Shown here: in pieces, positions 38,966-47,502 of the stretch
Numbering within the stretch: the first letter of the stretch is position 1
Layout: each line of letters opens with the position of its first letter
Origin: DASXMR01 sp036495525
GTDB taxonomy: Bacteria; Actinomycetota; Actinomycetes; Streptosporangiales; Streptosporangiaceae
Direction: 5' to 3'
DNA: 64,000 bases
Assembly (NCBI GenBank): GCA_036495525.1
Contig: DASXMR010000060.1
Coordinates: forward strand, 1-64,000
Made by a program: the position numbers and the translations under genes
The notes under the pieces: generated by a model
The model's database searches: none
Told to the model about the DNA's origin: nothing
The model's input: only the letters and a program-made list of their open reading frames with translations

Positions 38966-39154
38966 ATGACGCAGCTGAAGATCACCCAGACGAAGTCGCG
39001 GATCGGCGGCAAAAAGGCCCAGCGGGAGTCACTGCGCTCGCTCGGCCTGCGGCGGATCGGCGACAGCGTGGTCAAGGACGACCGGCCCGAGTTCCGCGGC
39101 ATGATCCAGGCGGTTCGCCACCTGGTCTCCGTGGAGGAGGTAGACAGCAGATGA
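38966..39154 (+). CDS. rpmD: 50S ribosomal protein L30
   Basis: Small 50S protein of 62 residues with ITQTKSRIGGKKAQRESLRSLGLRRIGDSVV and RGMIQAVRHLVSVEEV. ATG 38966 follows GGGAGCAGCG. The stop overlaps rplO as ATGA. Confidence 0.96.
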   Translation: MTQLKITQTKSRIGGKKAQRESLRSLGLRRIGDSVVKDDRPEFRGMIQAVRHLVSVEEVDSR

Positions 39155-39642
39155 CACAGGCAGACGACACCGGCACCCGCGCCGCACCCGGCGGCCGTGC
39201 CGGACTGAAGATTCACCATCTGCGGCCGGCGCCGGGCGCGCACACCCAGCGGACGAGGGTCGGCCGGGGCGAGGCGTCCAAGGGCAAGACGGCAGGCCGC
39301 GGTACCAAGGGCACCAGGGCGCGGACCGGCGTGGCCATCGGGTTCGAGGGCGGGCAGATGCCGCTGACCCGCCGGCTGCCGAAGTTCAAGGGCTTCTCGA
39401 ACGCGAGGTTCAAGACCACTTATCAGGTCGTCAACCTGGACAGGCTAGCCGCGCTGTACCCGGCGGGCGGCGTGGTGACCCCCGAGGACCTGGCGGCGAA
39501 GGGTGCCGTGCGGAGCGGTGAGCTCGTGAAGGTGCTCGGATCTGGCGAGGTAGCCAGCGCGCTGCGAGTCACCGCGCACGCGTTCTCCGGCACGGCCAGG
39601 CAGAAGATAACCGCGGCCGGCGGCACCGTAACCGAGCTGTGA
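39151..39642 (+). CDS. rplO: 50S ribosomal protein L15
   Basis: Central 50S assembly protein. It has 163 residues: a short Ala/Gly head, then LRPAPGAHTQRTRVGRGEASKGKTAGRG and GFEGGQMPLTRRLPKFKGF, and a C-terminal GTARQKITAAGG domain. Translation is coupled to rpmD through ATGA. Confidence 0.97.
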   Translation: MTQADDTGTRAAPGGRAGLKIHHLRPAPGAHTQRTRVGRGEASKGKTAGRGTKGTRARTGVAIGFEGGQMPLTRRLPKFKGFSNARFKTTYQVVNLDRLAALYPAGGVVTPEDLAAKGAVRSGELVKVLGSGEVASALRVTAHAFSGTARQKITAAGGTVTEL

Positions 39643-39765
39643 GATGACCAGCACCGGAGGCCTGGCGCGGGCACCGATCGCGCCGGCGCCCCGGTCCGGC
39701 GAGCAGGGCACCAGGAGCGGCGCTGGATCGTTATCGCTAGGGCCGGCTCCGGCGCTCCGGCAGGG

Positions 39766-39794
39766 CTGTTGGACTCGCGCTGGCGCGTTAGACT
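39766..39794 (+). promoter_or_regulatory. Candidate secY–adk–map promoter
   Basis: A TAGACT −10 (39789–39794) lies 17 bases after CTGTTG (39766–39771). The −35 is weak, but the −10 is the same hexamer as the candidate for infA. It falls in the 241-base gap between rplO and secY and predicts a start near 39801. Confidence 0.4.
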
Positions 39795-39851
39795 GCGCGT
39801 GCATGTCGCGCGCTTGCGGCCAGCGGGTTCCCCCGTGACGAGGAGCGCCTG

Positions 39852-39890
39852 ATGACGTTGACCGACCGAGCAGAGGACGGCGCATGCTGA
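39852..39890 (+). CDS. Possible 12-residue leader peptide of secY
   Basis: ATG 39852 follows GACGAGGAGCG, a better ribosome-binding site than the one in front of secY. It encodes MTLTDRAEDGAC and stops at TGA 39888–39890, overlapping the secY ATG at 39884 in another frame. Ribosomes finishing it could reinitiate on secY. No family is known to me. It may be a chance ORF. Confidence 0.35.
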   Translation: MTLTDRAEDGAC

Positions 39891-41200
39891 CCGCGTTCCT
39901 CCAGGCGTTCCGGACGCCTGATCTGCGTAAGAAGCTCCTTTTTACGCTGTTCATCATCGCCGTCTTCCGGCTCGGCTCGTCGCTGCCGACGCCAGGGGTG
40001 TCGCAGAAGGCCGTCAACAGCTGCCTCTCGATCGCGTCGCATAGCGGCAGCGCGAGCCTGTTCCAGCTGGTCAACCTCTTCAGCGGCGGCTCGCTGCTGA
40101 AGCTGACCGTGTTCGCGCTCGGGATCATGCCGTACATCACGGCGAGCATCATCCTGCAGCTGCTGGCCAAGGTCATCCCGCGGCTCGACACGCTGCGCCA
40201 GGAAGGCCAGAGCGGCCAGGCGAAGATCACTCAGTACACCCGCTACCTCACCGTGGGCCTGGCGATCCTGCAGTCCACCGGCATCGTAGCGCTGGCCAGG
40301 TCGGGCAACCTGATCCCCGGCTGCACAGCGAAGCTGGTGCCGAACGACTCCATCGTCACGATCAGCACGATGGTGATCACGATGACCGCCGGGACCGCCG
40401 TCATCATGTGGCTCGGCGAGCTGATCACCGACCGCGGTGTCGGCAACGGCATGTCGCTGATGATCTTCACCCAGGTCATCGCAGTGATCCCCGGCGAACT
40501 GCAGCAGATCTACCAGAACAAGCACGCTTTCACCTTCGGCGTCGTGCTGCTGGTAGGCGTCGCGGTGATCGCCTTCGTCGCCTTCATGGAACAAGCGCAA
40601 CGGCGCATCCCGGTGCAGTACGCCAAACGCATGGTAGGCCGCAAGATGTACGGCGGCAGCTCGACCTACATACCGCTGAAGGTGAACCAGGCGGGCGTCA
40701 TCCCGGTCATCTTCGCCTCGTCGATGTTGTACGTGCCTGAGCTCGCCGCCCAGTTGTTCGGCAAGACCACCGCCACGTCCGGCTGGACGGTGTGGGTACA
40801 GAAGAACCTGTCCACCGTCAACGGCGCGCCGTCGATCTACGTGATCGCGTTCTTCCTGCTAATCGTCTTCTTCACCTACTTCTACGTGTCGATCACCTTT
40901 GATCCGGTGGAAGTGGCCGACAACATGAAGAAGTACGGGGGCTTCATCCCTGGCATCCGGCCGGGCGGGCCTACAGCTGGCTATCTAAGCTACGTGCTGT
41001 CCCGGCTGACCGCGCCGGGCTCGCTGTACCTCGGTGTGGTCGCGCTCATCCCGATGGTCGCGATCGGCCTGGTCAACGCCACCCAGCAGTTCCCCCTCGG
41101 CGGCACCAGCATCATGATCGCCGTTGGCGTGGGCCTTGACACGGTCAAGCAGATCGAGAGCCAGCTGCAGCAGCGCAACTACGAGGGCTTCCTGAGGTAG
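39884..41200 (+). CDS. secY: Preprotein translocase subunit SecY
   Basis: Channel-forming subunit of the Sec translocon. The 438 residues have ten predicted TM helices. The N-terminus is LTAFLQAFRTPDLRKKLLFTLF, the plug region follows TM1, the cytoplasmic loop has QRRIPVQYAKR, and the YYGGSSTYIPLKVNQAGVIPVIFA-type segment reads YGGSSTYIPLKVN here. The PGG/RPG region before TM9 reads FIPGIRPGGPT. ATG 39884 gives the standard N-terminus. The stop overlaps the adk GTG. Confidence 0.97.
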   Translation: MLTAFLQAFRTPDLRKKLLFTLFIIAVFRLGSSLPTPGVSQKAVNSCLSIASHSGSASLFQLVNLFSGGSLLKLTVFALGIMPYITASIILQLLAKVIPRLDTLRQEGQSGQAKITQYTRYLTVGLAILQSTGIVALARSGNLIPGCTAKLVPNDSIVTISTMVITMTAGTAVIMWLGELITDRGVGNGMSLMIFTQVIAVIPGELQQIYQNKHAFTFGVVLLVGVAVIAFVAFMEQAQRRIPVQYAKRMVGRKMYGGSSTYIPLKVNQAGVIPVIFASSMLYVPELAAQLFGKTTATSGWTVWVQKNLSTVNGAPSIYVIAFFLLIVFFTYFYVSITFDPVEVADNMKKYGGFIPGIRPGGPTAGYLSYVLSRLTAPGSLYLGVVALIPMVAIGLVNATQQFPLGGTSIMIAVGVGLDTVKQIESQLQQRNYEGFLR

Positions 41201-41853
41201 TGCGCGTCGTCCTCGTCGGGCCCCCCGGTGCGGGCAAGGGGACACAGGCCCAGTTCATAGCCTCCCACCTGGCGATCCCGAAGATCTCGACAGGTGATAT
41301 CTTCCGGCACAACGTCAGTACCGGGACGGAGCTGGGACGACAGGCTAAGGCGTTCATGGAGCGCGGTGACCTGGTGCCCGACGAGGTAACCATCGGCATG
41401 GTGACGAGCAGGCTGCAGGAGGACGACGCCCAGGCCGGCTTCCTGCTGGACGGCTTCCCGCGCAACGTCCCGCAGGCCGAGACGCTGAAGAAGATGCTCG
41501 CCGAGTGGGACACCAGGCTCGAGGTAGTGCTGGAGCTGGTGGTCGATCACGACGAGGTGGTGCGGAGGCTCTCGGGCCGGCGCACCTGCCGGCGCTGCGG
41601 CCGGGCCTGGCACGCGGCCTTCGACCCGCCATCGCGCGCTGGCCGGTGCGACGACTGCGACGGCGAGCTCTTCCAGCGCGACGACGACCGCGAGGAGACC
41701 GTCCGGCACCGGCTGCAGGTCTACGAGCAGCAGACGCAGCCGCTGATCGCGTTCTACGCCGACGAAGGCACGCTGCTCGGCATCGACGCTACCGGGCCGG
41801 TGGAGGAGATCACCGACCGGGCGCTGACGGCGCTGCGCCGCTTCGTTCGCTGA
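41200..41853 (+). CDS. adk: Adenylate kinase with zinc-type lid
   Basis: Converts ATP and AMP to two ADP. The 217 residues have the P-loop GPPGAGKGTQ (7–16), the AMP-binding region STGDIFR, GFPRN, and a LID domain with four cysteines C130, C133, C150 and C153, the Zn-binding form common in Gram-positives. DDREETVRHRLQVY closes the LID. GTG 41200 overlaps the secY stop as TAGTG. Pairing with secY and map is conserved. Confidence 0.97.
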   Translation: MRVVLVGPPGAGKGTQAQFIASHLAIPKISTGDIFRHNVSTGTELGRQAKAFMERGDLVPDEVTIGMVTSRLQEDDAQAGFLLDGFPRNVPQAETLKKMLAEWDTRLEVVLELVVDHDEVVRRLSGRRTCRRCGRAWHAAFDPPSRAGRCDDCDGELFQRDDDREETVRHRLQVYEQQTQPLIAFYADEGTLLGIDATGPVEEITDRALTALRRFVR

Positions 41854-41905
41854 AACCGCCGGCCGCATCGCGCGGGGTACGGTGGACAGCAAACCGGGAG
41901 GACGC

Positions 41906-42778
41906 ATGCGGGTAAGGCGGGAACCGCCGGCTGAGATCAAGACCCCCGGCCAGCTCGCCCTGATGCGGGAGGCCGGGCTGGTAGTCGCGCGCACGCTGCG
42001 TACCGTCGCGGACGCGGTGCAGCCGGGGATCACGACCGCCGAGCTTGACGCCATCGCGGAGCGCCATATCCGCGAGGCTGGCGCCGAGCCCTCGTTCCTC
42101 GGCTATCACGGCTACCCGGCGACAATCTGCACGTCGGTGAACGAGCAGATCGTGCACGGCATCCCCAGCGCCCGGGCGCGGCTCGCGCCCGGCGATGTGA
42201 TCTCGGTCGACTGCGGTGCGATCGTGGGCGGCTGGCACGGCGACGGCGCCGTGACCGTTGGCGTCGGCCCGGTGGCCACGGACGTCGCCGCTTTGCTCGA
42301 AGCCTGCGAGCAGGCGCTGTGGCAGGGCGTCGCGCACGCGGTCGCCGGTCGGCGGCTCACCGACATCTCCCATGCGGTCGAGTCGAGCGTGCTGGCCAGC
42401 GGACGCTACGGGATCGTCCGTGAGTACGTCGGGCACGGCATCGGCTCGCAGATGCACATGGACCCCCCGGTACCGAACTACGGCAAGCCAGGGCACGGCC
42501 CGGTGCTGGCCGAGGGGATGGCGCTGGCCATCGAGCCGATGCTGGTGCTCGGACGGCGGCAGACCAGGGTGCTGGAAGACGGCTGGACCGTCGTCAGCGC
42601 CGACGGGAGCTGGTCGGCGCACTTTGAGCACACGGTCGCGATCACCGAAGCCGGGCCCTGGGTCCTGACTGCGGAGGACGGCGGCGCGAACGGGCTGGCC
42701 AGGGCGCTGGCTGACCGCCCGGCGGCCAGCCAGGCACGTCTCGCCCCGGCGGCAGGGCCAGCGGCCAGGGAGCGCTGA
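41906..42778 (+). CDS. map: Type I methionine aminopeptidase
   Basis: Removes N-terminal Met from new proteins. The 290 residues have all five metal ligands: D102, D113, H177, E210 and E241. The Cys/His substrate-pocket region is TICTSVNEQIVHGIP. The C-terminus is extended by an Ala/Arg-rich tail of about 40 residues. ATG 41906 lies behind GGGAGGACGC; the upstream GTG 41882 has no ribosome-binding site. It is in one transcript with adk. Confidence 0.95.
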   Translation: MRVRREPPAEIKTPGQLALMREAGLVVARTLRTVADAVQPGITTAELDAIAERHIREAGAEPSFLGYHGYPATICTSVNEQIVHGIPSARARLAPGDVISVDCGAIVGGWHGDGAVTVGVGPVATDVAALLEACEQALWQGVAHAVAGRRLTDISHAVESSVLASGRYGIVREYVGHGIGSQMHMDPPVPNYGKPGHGPVLAEGMALAIEPMLVLGRRQTRVLEDGWTVVSADGSWSAHFEHTVAITEAGPWVLTAEDGGANGLARALADRPAASQARLAPAAGPAARER

Positions 42779-42785
42779 CCGGGCC

Positions 42786-43079
42786 GTGGCCGACGACCAG
42801 CGCACCAGGGCGTCTGATGCTGACCGCGACCGCACGGCGGCGCTGCTCAGCGAGCACCACGCTGCTGGCAGGCTCAGCGCAGAGGAATTCGCCGAACGGC
42901 ACGAGAAGGCATACGCCGCCCGTACCGTCGAGGAGCTGGACGACCTGCTGGCCGACCTGCCAGTGATCGACCTGTATCGGCTGCCCGACGCCTCGGTACG
43001 CCGGTACCGGGTGCCAGGGTCGTCCACCGGCCTGCTCGGCCGCTGGATTGGCGGGCGCGGGAGGTCCGGCGGGTCGTGA
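42786..43079 (+). CDS. DUF1707-domain protein
   Basis: 97 residues. The first 55 or so match the actinobacterial DUF1707 pattern: RASDADRDRTAALLSEHHAAGRLSAEEFAERHEKAYAART compared from memory with the usual R(V/A)SDADRE...L..A...GRL...EF.ER...A.AART. The rest is a basic, Gly/Arg-rich tail with no TM helix, whereas many DUF1707 proteins have one. Function unknown. GTG 42786 follows the map stop by seven bases, so it is likely the last gene of the secY transcript. Confidence 0.75.
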   Translation: MADDQRTRASDADRDRTAALLSEHHAAGRLSAEEFAERHEKAYAARTVEELDDLLADLPVIDLYRLPDASVRRYRVPGSSTGLLGRWIGGRGRSGGS

Positions 43080-43502
43080 CGCGCGCCTGTGCCGGTCGGG
43101 CGCGCTGAGGCCGGCCGCGGCCTGCTGCTGCTGTCGCCTGCCGCCTGGCCGCGTCCGGGAATGCTGGCGGGGGCTTTGCTGTTAACACACACCAGATGAG
43201 TCGGCCCCGGTTCGCGTTGGCGGCAGGTCTCGCGTAGACTTACCTGCGGCCCAGAGCTGTCGTGTCCGCTTGCCGCTGGCTTGGCAGGGCAGGAGCAGCC
43301 TCCTCGGGGTCGCCCAGGCAGGGCGGCGTGCGTGAGCACGAGCCTCGCCGCGGGGAAGCCACTGATCTGACCGCACCAGACCTGCTGCGGTCCGGCCGCC
43401 AATGGCCGGTTCAGGCAGGAGATCCATAGTCCAGTCCACCAGGCACAGCTAGCACGTGCTGGCCGGCAGGCTGGTCCCGACGAGCAGCAGAGCGCGGAGG
43501 AT
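43080..43502 (+). other. Long region upstream of infA
   Basis: 423 bases without a supported gene. It holds a candidate promoter (43211–43240), a leader of about 256 bases, and a CCGGCC/GGCCGG stem-loop (43392–43409). An AT-rich spot (43176–43194) stands out. The first 90 bases are GC-rich with a weak AGGCC/GGCCT inverted repeat near 43108–43123 that could end the map transcript. Confidence 0.6.
43211..43240 (+). promoter_or_regulatory. Candidate infA operon promoter
   Basis: TAGACT (43235–43240) is preceded at 18 bases by TTCGCG (43211–43216). The −10 is good and the −35 poor. It would drive infA–rpmJ–rpsM–rpsK–rpsD–rpoA–rplQ with a leader of about 256 bases. Confidence 0.45.
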
Positions 43503-43724
43503 ATGCCCAAGAAAGACGGCGCCATCGAGATCGAGGGCACGGTGGTCGAGTCACTGCCCAACGCCTTCTTCAGGGTGGAGCTGGACAACGGGCACAAAGT
43601 GCTCGCCCACATCAGCGGCAAGATGCGGATGAACTACATCCGGATCCTGCCCGATGACCGGGTAGTCGTCGAGCTAAGCCCGTACGACCTCAGTCGCGGG
43701 CGAATCGTCTACCGGTATAAGTAA
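43503..43724 (+). CDS. infA: Translation initiation factor IF-1
   Basis: OB-fold factor that blocks the A site during initiation. The 73 residues (KKDGAIEIEGTVVESLPNAFFRVELDNGHKVLAHISGKMR and so on) match the family throughout. ATG 43503 follows GCGGAGGAT. A GGCCGGC/GCCGGCC hairpin (43742–43759) lies between it and rpmJ. Confidence 0.98.
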   Translation: MPKKDGAIEIEGTVVESLPNAFFRVELDNGHKVLAHISGKMRMNYIRILPDDRVVVELSPYDLSRGRIVYRYK

Positions 43725-43785
43725 CGAGCTAACGGTGCCCGGGCCGGCGCAGGCCGGCCTGAGCGCCCGAGGAGTCCAGGGTTAA

Positions 43786-43899
43786 ATGAAGGTCAAGCCG
43801 AGTGTGAAGAAGATCTGCAGCAAGTGCCGGATCATTCGCCGGCATGGCCGTGTGATGGTCATCTGCTCCGACCCGCGGCACAAGCAGCGGCAGGGCTGA
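43786..43899 (+). CDS. rpmJ: 50S ribosomal protein L36 (zinc form)
   Basis: 37 residues, MKVKPSVKKICSKCRIIRRH and onward to KQRQG, with the zinc ligands C11, C14, C27 and H32. ATG 43786 lies 61 bases after infA. The zinc form is the housekeeping L36; zinc-independent paralogues are usually elsewhere. GGAGTCCAGGG precedes the start. Confidence 0.97.
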   Translation: MKVKPSVKKICSKCRIIRRHGRVMVICSDPRHKQRQG

Positions 43900-44040
43900 G
43901 CAGACAACACAGCACACGCACCGCGACATCCCGTCGCGCGCACGCGCGCTGCGGGATGACCCCCGGGAGGAGGCCGGGGCTCGTCCGGGCAGGGACGGGG
44001 GCGGCGCGTAGGACCTCCGAGACAGAAGGAGCACTGCCAA

Positions 44041-44421
44041 GTGGCACGCCTCGTCGGCGTCGACCTCCCCCGTGAAAAGCGGCTGGAGGTCGCCCTTACC
44101 TACATCTACGGGATCGGCCGCACCCGCGCGCTTGAGACGCTGAGCGCTACCGGCGTCAGCGGCGATACCAGGGTGCACGCGCTCACTGACGAAGACCTGG
44201 TCCGGCTCAGGGACTGGATCGACGCCAGCTACCAGGTCGAAGGTGACCTGCGCCGCGAGGTGCAGGCTGACATCCGCCGCAAGGTCGAGATCGGCTGCTA
44301 TCAGGGCATCCGGCACCGCCGCGGCCTTCCGGTGCACGGCCAGCGCACCCAGACCAACGCCCGTACCAGGAAGGGCAAGAAGAAGACCGTCGCCGGCAAG
44401 AAGAAGGCCGGCAAGAAGTAG
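44041..44421 (+). CDS. rpsM: 30S ribosomal protein S13
   Basis: Head protein that contacts P-site tRNA through its tail. The 126 residues have LVGVDLPREKRLEVALTYIYGIG, YQGIRHRRGLPVHGQRTQTNARTRKG and a Lys-rich end. GTG 44041 follows AGAAGGAGCACTG. The 141-base gap upstream contains short GC inverted repeats but no clear promoter. Confidence 0.97.
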   Translation: MARLVGVDLPREKRLEVALTYIYGIGRTRALETLSATGVSGDTRVHALTDEDLVRLRDWIDASYQVEGDLRREVQADIRRKVEIGCYQGIRHRRGLPVHGQRTQTNARTRKGKKKTVAGKKKAGKK

Positions 44422-44459
44422 TCCCAGCAGCGGACCGACCACCTCCGGAGTAGACCAGG

Positions 44460-44861
44460 ATGCCTCCCAAGACCCGCACGGGCGCCAAGAAGGTGCGCCG
44501 CAAAGAGCGGAAGAACATCGCGCACGGGCACGCCCACATCAAGAGCACGTTCAACAACACCATCGTGTCCATCACCGACCCCGGCGGCAGCGTCATCTCA
44601 TGGGCGTCGTCGGGACAGGTCGGATTCAAGGGCTCGCGCAAGTCAACGCCGTTCGCCGCCCAGATGGCGGCCGAGGCGGCAGCGCGCCGCGCGATGGAGC
44701 ACGGCATGCGCAAGGTCGACGTCTTCGTCAAGGGCCCTGGCTCGGGCCGGGAGACCGCCATCCGGTCGCTGCAGGCGACCGGGCTGGAGGTCGGCTCGAT
44801 TCAGGACGTCACGCCGGTTCCGCACAACGGCTGCCGCCCGCCGAAGCGGCGCCGGGTGTGA
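44460..44861 (+). CDS. rpsK: 30S ribosomal protein S11
   Basis: Platform protein near the anti-Shine–Dalgarno region. The 133 residues have a Lys/Arg-rich N-terminus, FNNTIVSITDPGGSVISWASSG, and the C-terminal TPVPHNGCRPPKRRRV. ATG 44460 follows CCGGAG. Confidence 0.97.
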   Translation: MPPKTRTGAKKVRRKERKNIAHGHAHIKSTFNNTIVSITDPGGSVISWASSGQVGFKGSRKSTPFAAQMAAEAAARRAMEHGMRKVDVFVKGPGSGRETAIRSLQATGLEVGSIQDVTPVPHNGCRPPKRRRV

Positions 44862-44917
44862 CCGGGGGACATGGGGGGCCGTCCCCCGAGGCCAGCACGG
44901 AGGAGTAAGCGACAACG

Positions 44918-45547
44918 ATGGCTCGATACACCGGCGCGGACTGCAAGCTGTGTCGCCGCGAGAAGACCAAGCTGTTCCTGAAGGGCGCCAAGTGCGACTC
45001 GCCCAAGTGCCCGATCGAGATCCGGCCTTACCCGCCGGGCGAGCATGGCCGCAGCCGCCCCAAGGAGAGCGAGTACCTGCTCCAGGTCAGGGAGAAGCAG
45101 AAGGCCCGCCGCATCTATGGCATCCTCGAGCGCCAGTTCAGCAACTACTACGAGGAAGCCACCCGCAAGCGCGGCAAGACCGGCGAGGTGCTGCTGCAGA
45201 TCCTCGAGACACGGCTCGACAACGTGATCTACCGGGCCGGCTTCGCGAAGAGCCGTGACATGGCACGCCAGCTCGTGGGCCACGGGCACGTCACGGTGAA
45301 CGGCCGCAAGGTCGACATCCCGTCATACCGGGTCAGCGAGAACGACATCATCGAGATCCGGGCCAAGTCGCACGAGATGACCCCGTTCGTCATCGCCCGC
45401 GCCGAGGCCGGCGAGCGCCCGGTGCCTGCCTGGCTCGAGGTGATCCCCGACAAGATGCGCATCCTGGTGCACACGCTCCCGATCAGGGCGCAGATCGACA
45501 CCATGGTTGCCGAGCAGCTGATCGTCGAGTACTACTCCAAGAACTAG
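44918..45547 (+). CDS. rpsD: 30S ribosomal protein S4 (zinc form)
   Basis: First-binding 16S rRNA protein with an S4 RNA-binding domain and a role in accuracy. It has 209 residues, with zinc ligands C9, C12, C26 and C31. The S4 domain is RLDNVIYRAGFAKSRDMARQLVGHGHVTVNGRKV. ATG 44918 follows CACGGAGGAG. It may also help control the alpha operon, as in E. coli, but no pseudoknot was identified. Confidence 0.97.
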   Translation: MARYTGADCKLCRREKTKLFLKGAKCDSPKCPIEIRPYPPGEHGRSRPKESEYLLQVREKQKARRIYGILERQFSNYYEEATRKRGKTGEVLLQILETRLDNVIYRAGFAKSRDMARQLVGHGHVTVNGRKVDIPSYRVSENDIIEIRAKSHEMTPFVIARAEAGERPVPAWLEVIPDKMRILVHTLPIRAQIDTMVAEQLIVEYYSKN

Positions 45548-45669
45548 CCGGTCACTACCAGCGGCCGCTGGCCGCACCGGCCCGCACGGCGGGCAGCAGT
45601 GCCTGGCGGCAGCCGCCGTCAGCAAAGGTCGCGACTGTCATATAGCGGGCAGCGCGGAAAGGAACGTCC

Positions 45670-46686
45670 ATGCTCATCGCCCAGCGCCCCAGCCTCACCG
45701 AGGAGCAGTCAGGCGAATTCCGGTCGCGGTTCATCATCGAGCCGCTCGAGCCGGGCTTCGGCTACACCATCGGCAACTCGATCCGGCGCACGCTGCTGTC
45801 CTCGATCCCCGGAGCCGCGGTCACCAGCATCAGGATCGAGGGAGTGCTGCACGAGTTCTCCACCGTGCCCGGCGTCATCGAGGACGTCACCGACATCATC
45901 CTCAACCTCAAGGAACTGGTCGTCTCCTCCGAGCACGACGAGCCCGTGCACATGTACCTGCGCAAGCAGGGGCCTGGCCCGGTCACCGCGGCCGACATCG
46001 CGCCGCCGGCCGGCATGGAGGTGCACAACCCCGAGCTGCACATCGCGACCCTGAACAGCAAGGGCAAGCTGGAGATGGAGCTGACGGTCGAGCGCGGCCG
46101 CGGCTACGTTTCGGCCGCGCAGAACAAGCAGCCAGGGCAGGAGATCGGCCGCGTCCCGATCGACTCGATCTACTCGCCGGTCACCAGGGTTACCTACAAG
46201 GTCGAGGCCACCCGAGTCGAGCAGCGCACCGACTTCGACCGGCTCATCCTCGATGTCGAGACCAAGCCGTGCATCCGCCCGCGTGACGCGGTTGCCAGCG
46301 CGGGCAAGACGCTGGTTGAGCTCTTCGGCCTCGCGCGGGAGCTGAACGTCGACGCCGAGGGCATCGACATCGGCCCGTCGCCGACCGACGCCGCGCTCGC
46401 CGCTGACCTTGCGCTGCCGATCGAGGAGCTGAATCTGACCGTCCGGTCCTACAACTGCCTCAAGCGCGAGGGCATCCACACCGTCGGCGAGCTCGTCGCG
46501 CGCAGCGAGCAGGACCTGCTTGACATCCGTAACTTCGGCGCGAAGTCGATCGAGGAAGTCAAGCAGAAGCTGGTCGACATGGGTCTCGCGCTGAAGGACT
46601 CGCCGCCCGGATTCGACCCGGGCACGGCGGCTGACAACTACGCCTCTGACGACGACGACAGCTACGTCGAGACCGAGCAGTACTGA
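45670..46686 (+). CDS. rpoA: DNA-directed RNA polymerase subunit alpha
   Basis: Assembly scaffold and activator target of RNA polymerase. The 338 residues comprise an N-terminal domain with RFIIEPLEPGFGYTIGNSIRRTLL and a C-terminal domain, LNLTVRSYNCLKREGIHTVGELVARSEQDLLDIRNFG, that contains the UP-element contact residues. An acidic tail follows. ATG 45670 lies behind GGAAAGGAACG, 122 bases after rpsD. Confidence 0.98.
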   Translation: MLIAQRPSLTEEQSGEFRSRFIIEPLEPGFGYTIGNSIRRTLLSSIPGAAVTSIRIEGVLHEFSTVPGVIEDVTDIILNLKELVVSSEHDEPVHMYLRKQGPGPVTAADIAPPAGMEVHNPELHIATLNSKGKLEMELTVERGRGYVSAAQNKQPGQEIGRVPIDSIYSPVTRVTYKVEATRVEQRTDFDRLILDVETKPCIRPRDAVASAGKTLVELFGLARELNVDAEGIDIGPSPTDAALAADLALPIEELNLTVRSYNCLKREGIHTVGELVARSEQDLLDIRNFGAKSIEEVKQKLVDMGLALKDSPPGFDPGTAADNYASDDDDSYVETEQY

Positions 46687-46731
46687 CGGGCCGGCCGCCC
46701 CCGCAAGCAGTCAACCTAGGAGAGCCTTCCG

Positions 46732-47418
46732 ATGCCCACGCCAACCAAGGGTCGCCGTATGGGCGGCAGCCCGGCCCACCAGCGGCACATGCTGGCGAAC
46801 CTGGCTACCGCGCTGTTCGAGCACGGCAGGATTACGACGACCGAGGCAAGGGCACGCAGGCTCCGGCCGGTGGCCGAGCGCCTGATCACCTTCGCGAAGC
46901 GGGGCGACCTGCACGCCAGGCGCCAGGTGCTCGCGATGGTCAGCGACAGGGACGTCGTGCATTCGCTGTTCACGACCATCGGCCCGAGCTACGCGAGCCG
47001 GGACGGCGGCTACACCAGGATCACGAAAATCGGGCCGCGCAAGGGTGACAACGCTGCGCTGGCCGTGATCGAGCTGATTCAGGAGGAGGCGGACGCCAGG
47101 CCGCGTCGCCGCCGCGCCCGCCGCGCTCAGCCGGCCGGCTCGCCGAGGCCGGGTCGCGGCCGCGGTGCCGAGGCTGCCGGGACGGCCCAGACCGAGACGG
47201 CAGAGACCGGGACCGAAGCGGCCGATGACGCTGCTGCCGATAGCGACGTGGCTACCGCCGACGTTGCTGACGATAAGCAGGCCGAAACCGCAGCGGCCGG
47301 CAACGGCCAGGACGCCACGGCGGAAGCTGAGGACGCGGCGGACGACGGCGATGGTGCCGAGGCGGCGAGCGGGGACTCCGGCACGGCAGGCGAGCCGTCA
47401 GCCGCCGAGGACAAGTAA
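46732..47418 (+). CDS. rplQ: 50S ribosomal protein L17 with long acidic tail
   Basis: Tunnel-exit protein. The conserved part is residues 1–120 or so (GRRMGGSPAHQRHMLANLATALFEHGRITTTEARARRLRP, GGYTRITKIGPRKGDNA). A basic patch and then an Ala/Asp/Glu-rich tail of about 85 residues give 228 in total, longer than the usual 120–200. ATG 46732 follows CTAGGAGAG. A terminator hairpin begins 42 bases after the stop. Confidence 0.96.
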   Translation: MPTPTKGRRMGGSPAHQRHMLANLATALFEHGRITTTEARARRLRPVAERLITFAKRGDLHARRQVLAMVSDRDVVHSLFTTIGPSYASRDGGYTRITKIGPRKGDNAALAVIELIQEEADARPRRRRARRAQPAGSPRPGRGRGAEAAGTAQTETAETGTEAADDAAADSDVATADVADDKQAETAAAGNGQDATAEAEDAADDGDGAEAASGDSGTAGEPSAAEDK

Positions 47419-47459
47419 CAGCGGTCTGCGGGCAGGATGCCCGCGGCGACCCGCCCAGG

Positions 47460-47486
47460 CGCGGCCGGGCTTGCCCGGCCGCGTTT
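47460..47486 (+). terminator. Terminator of the alpha operon
   Basis: Perfect 11-bp stem CGCGGCCGGGC/GCCCGGCCGCG with a TT loop (47460–47483) followed by TTT. It lies upstream of the truA start chosen here. Confidence 0.75.
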
Positions 47487-47502
47487 GCCACCGGGCTTAG
47501 CG

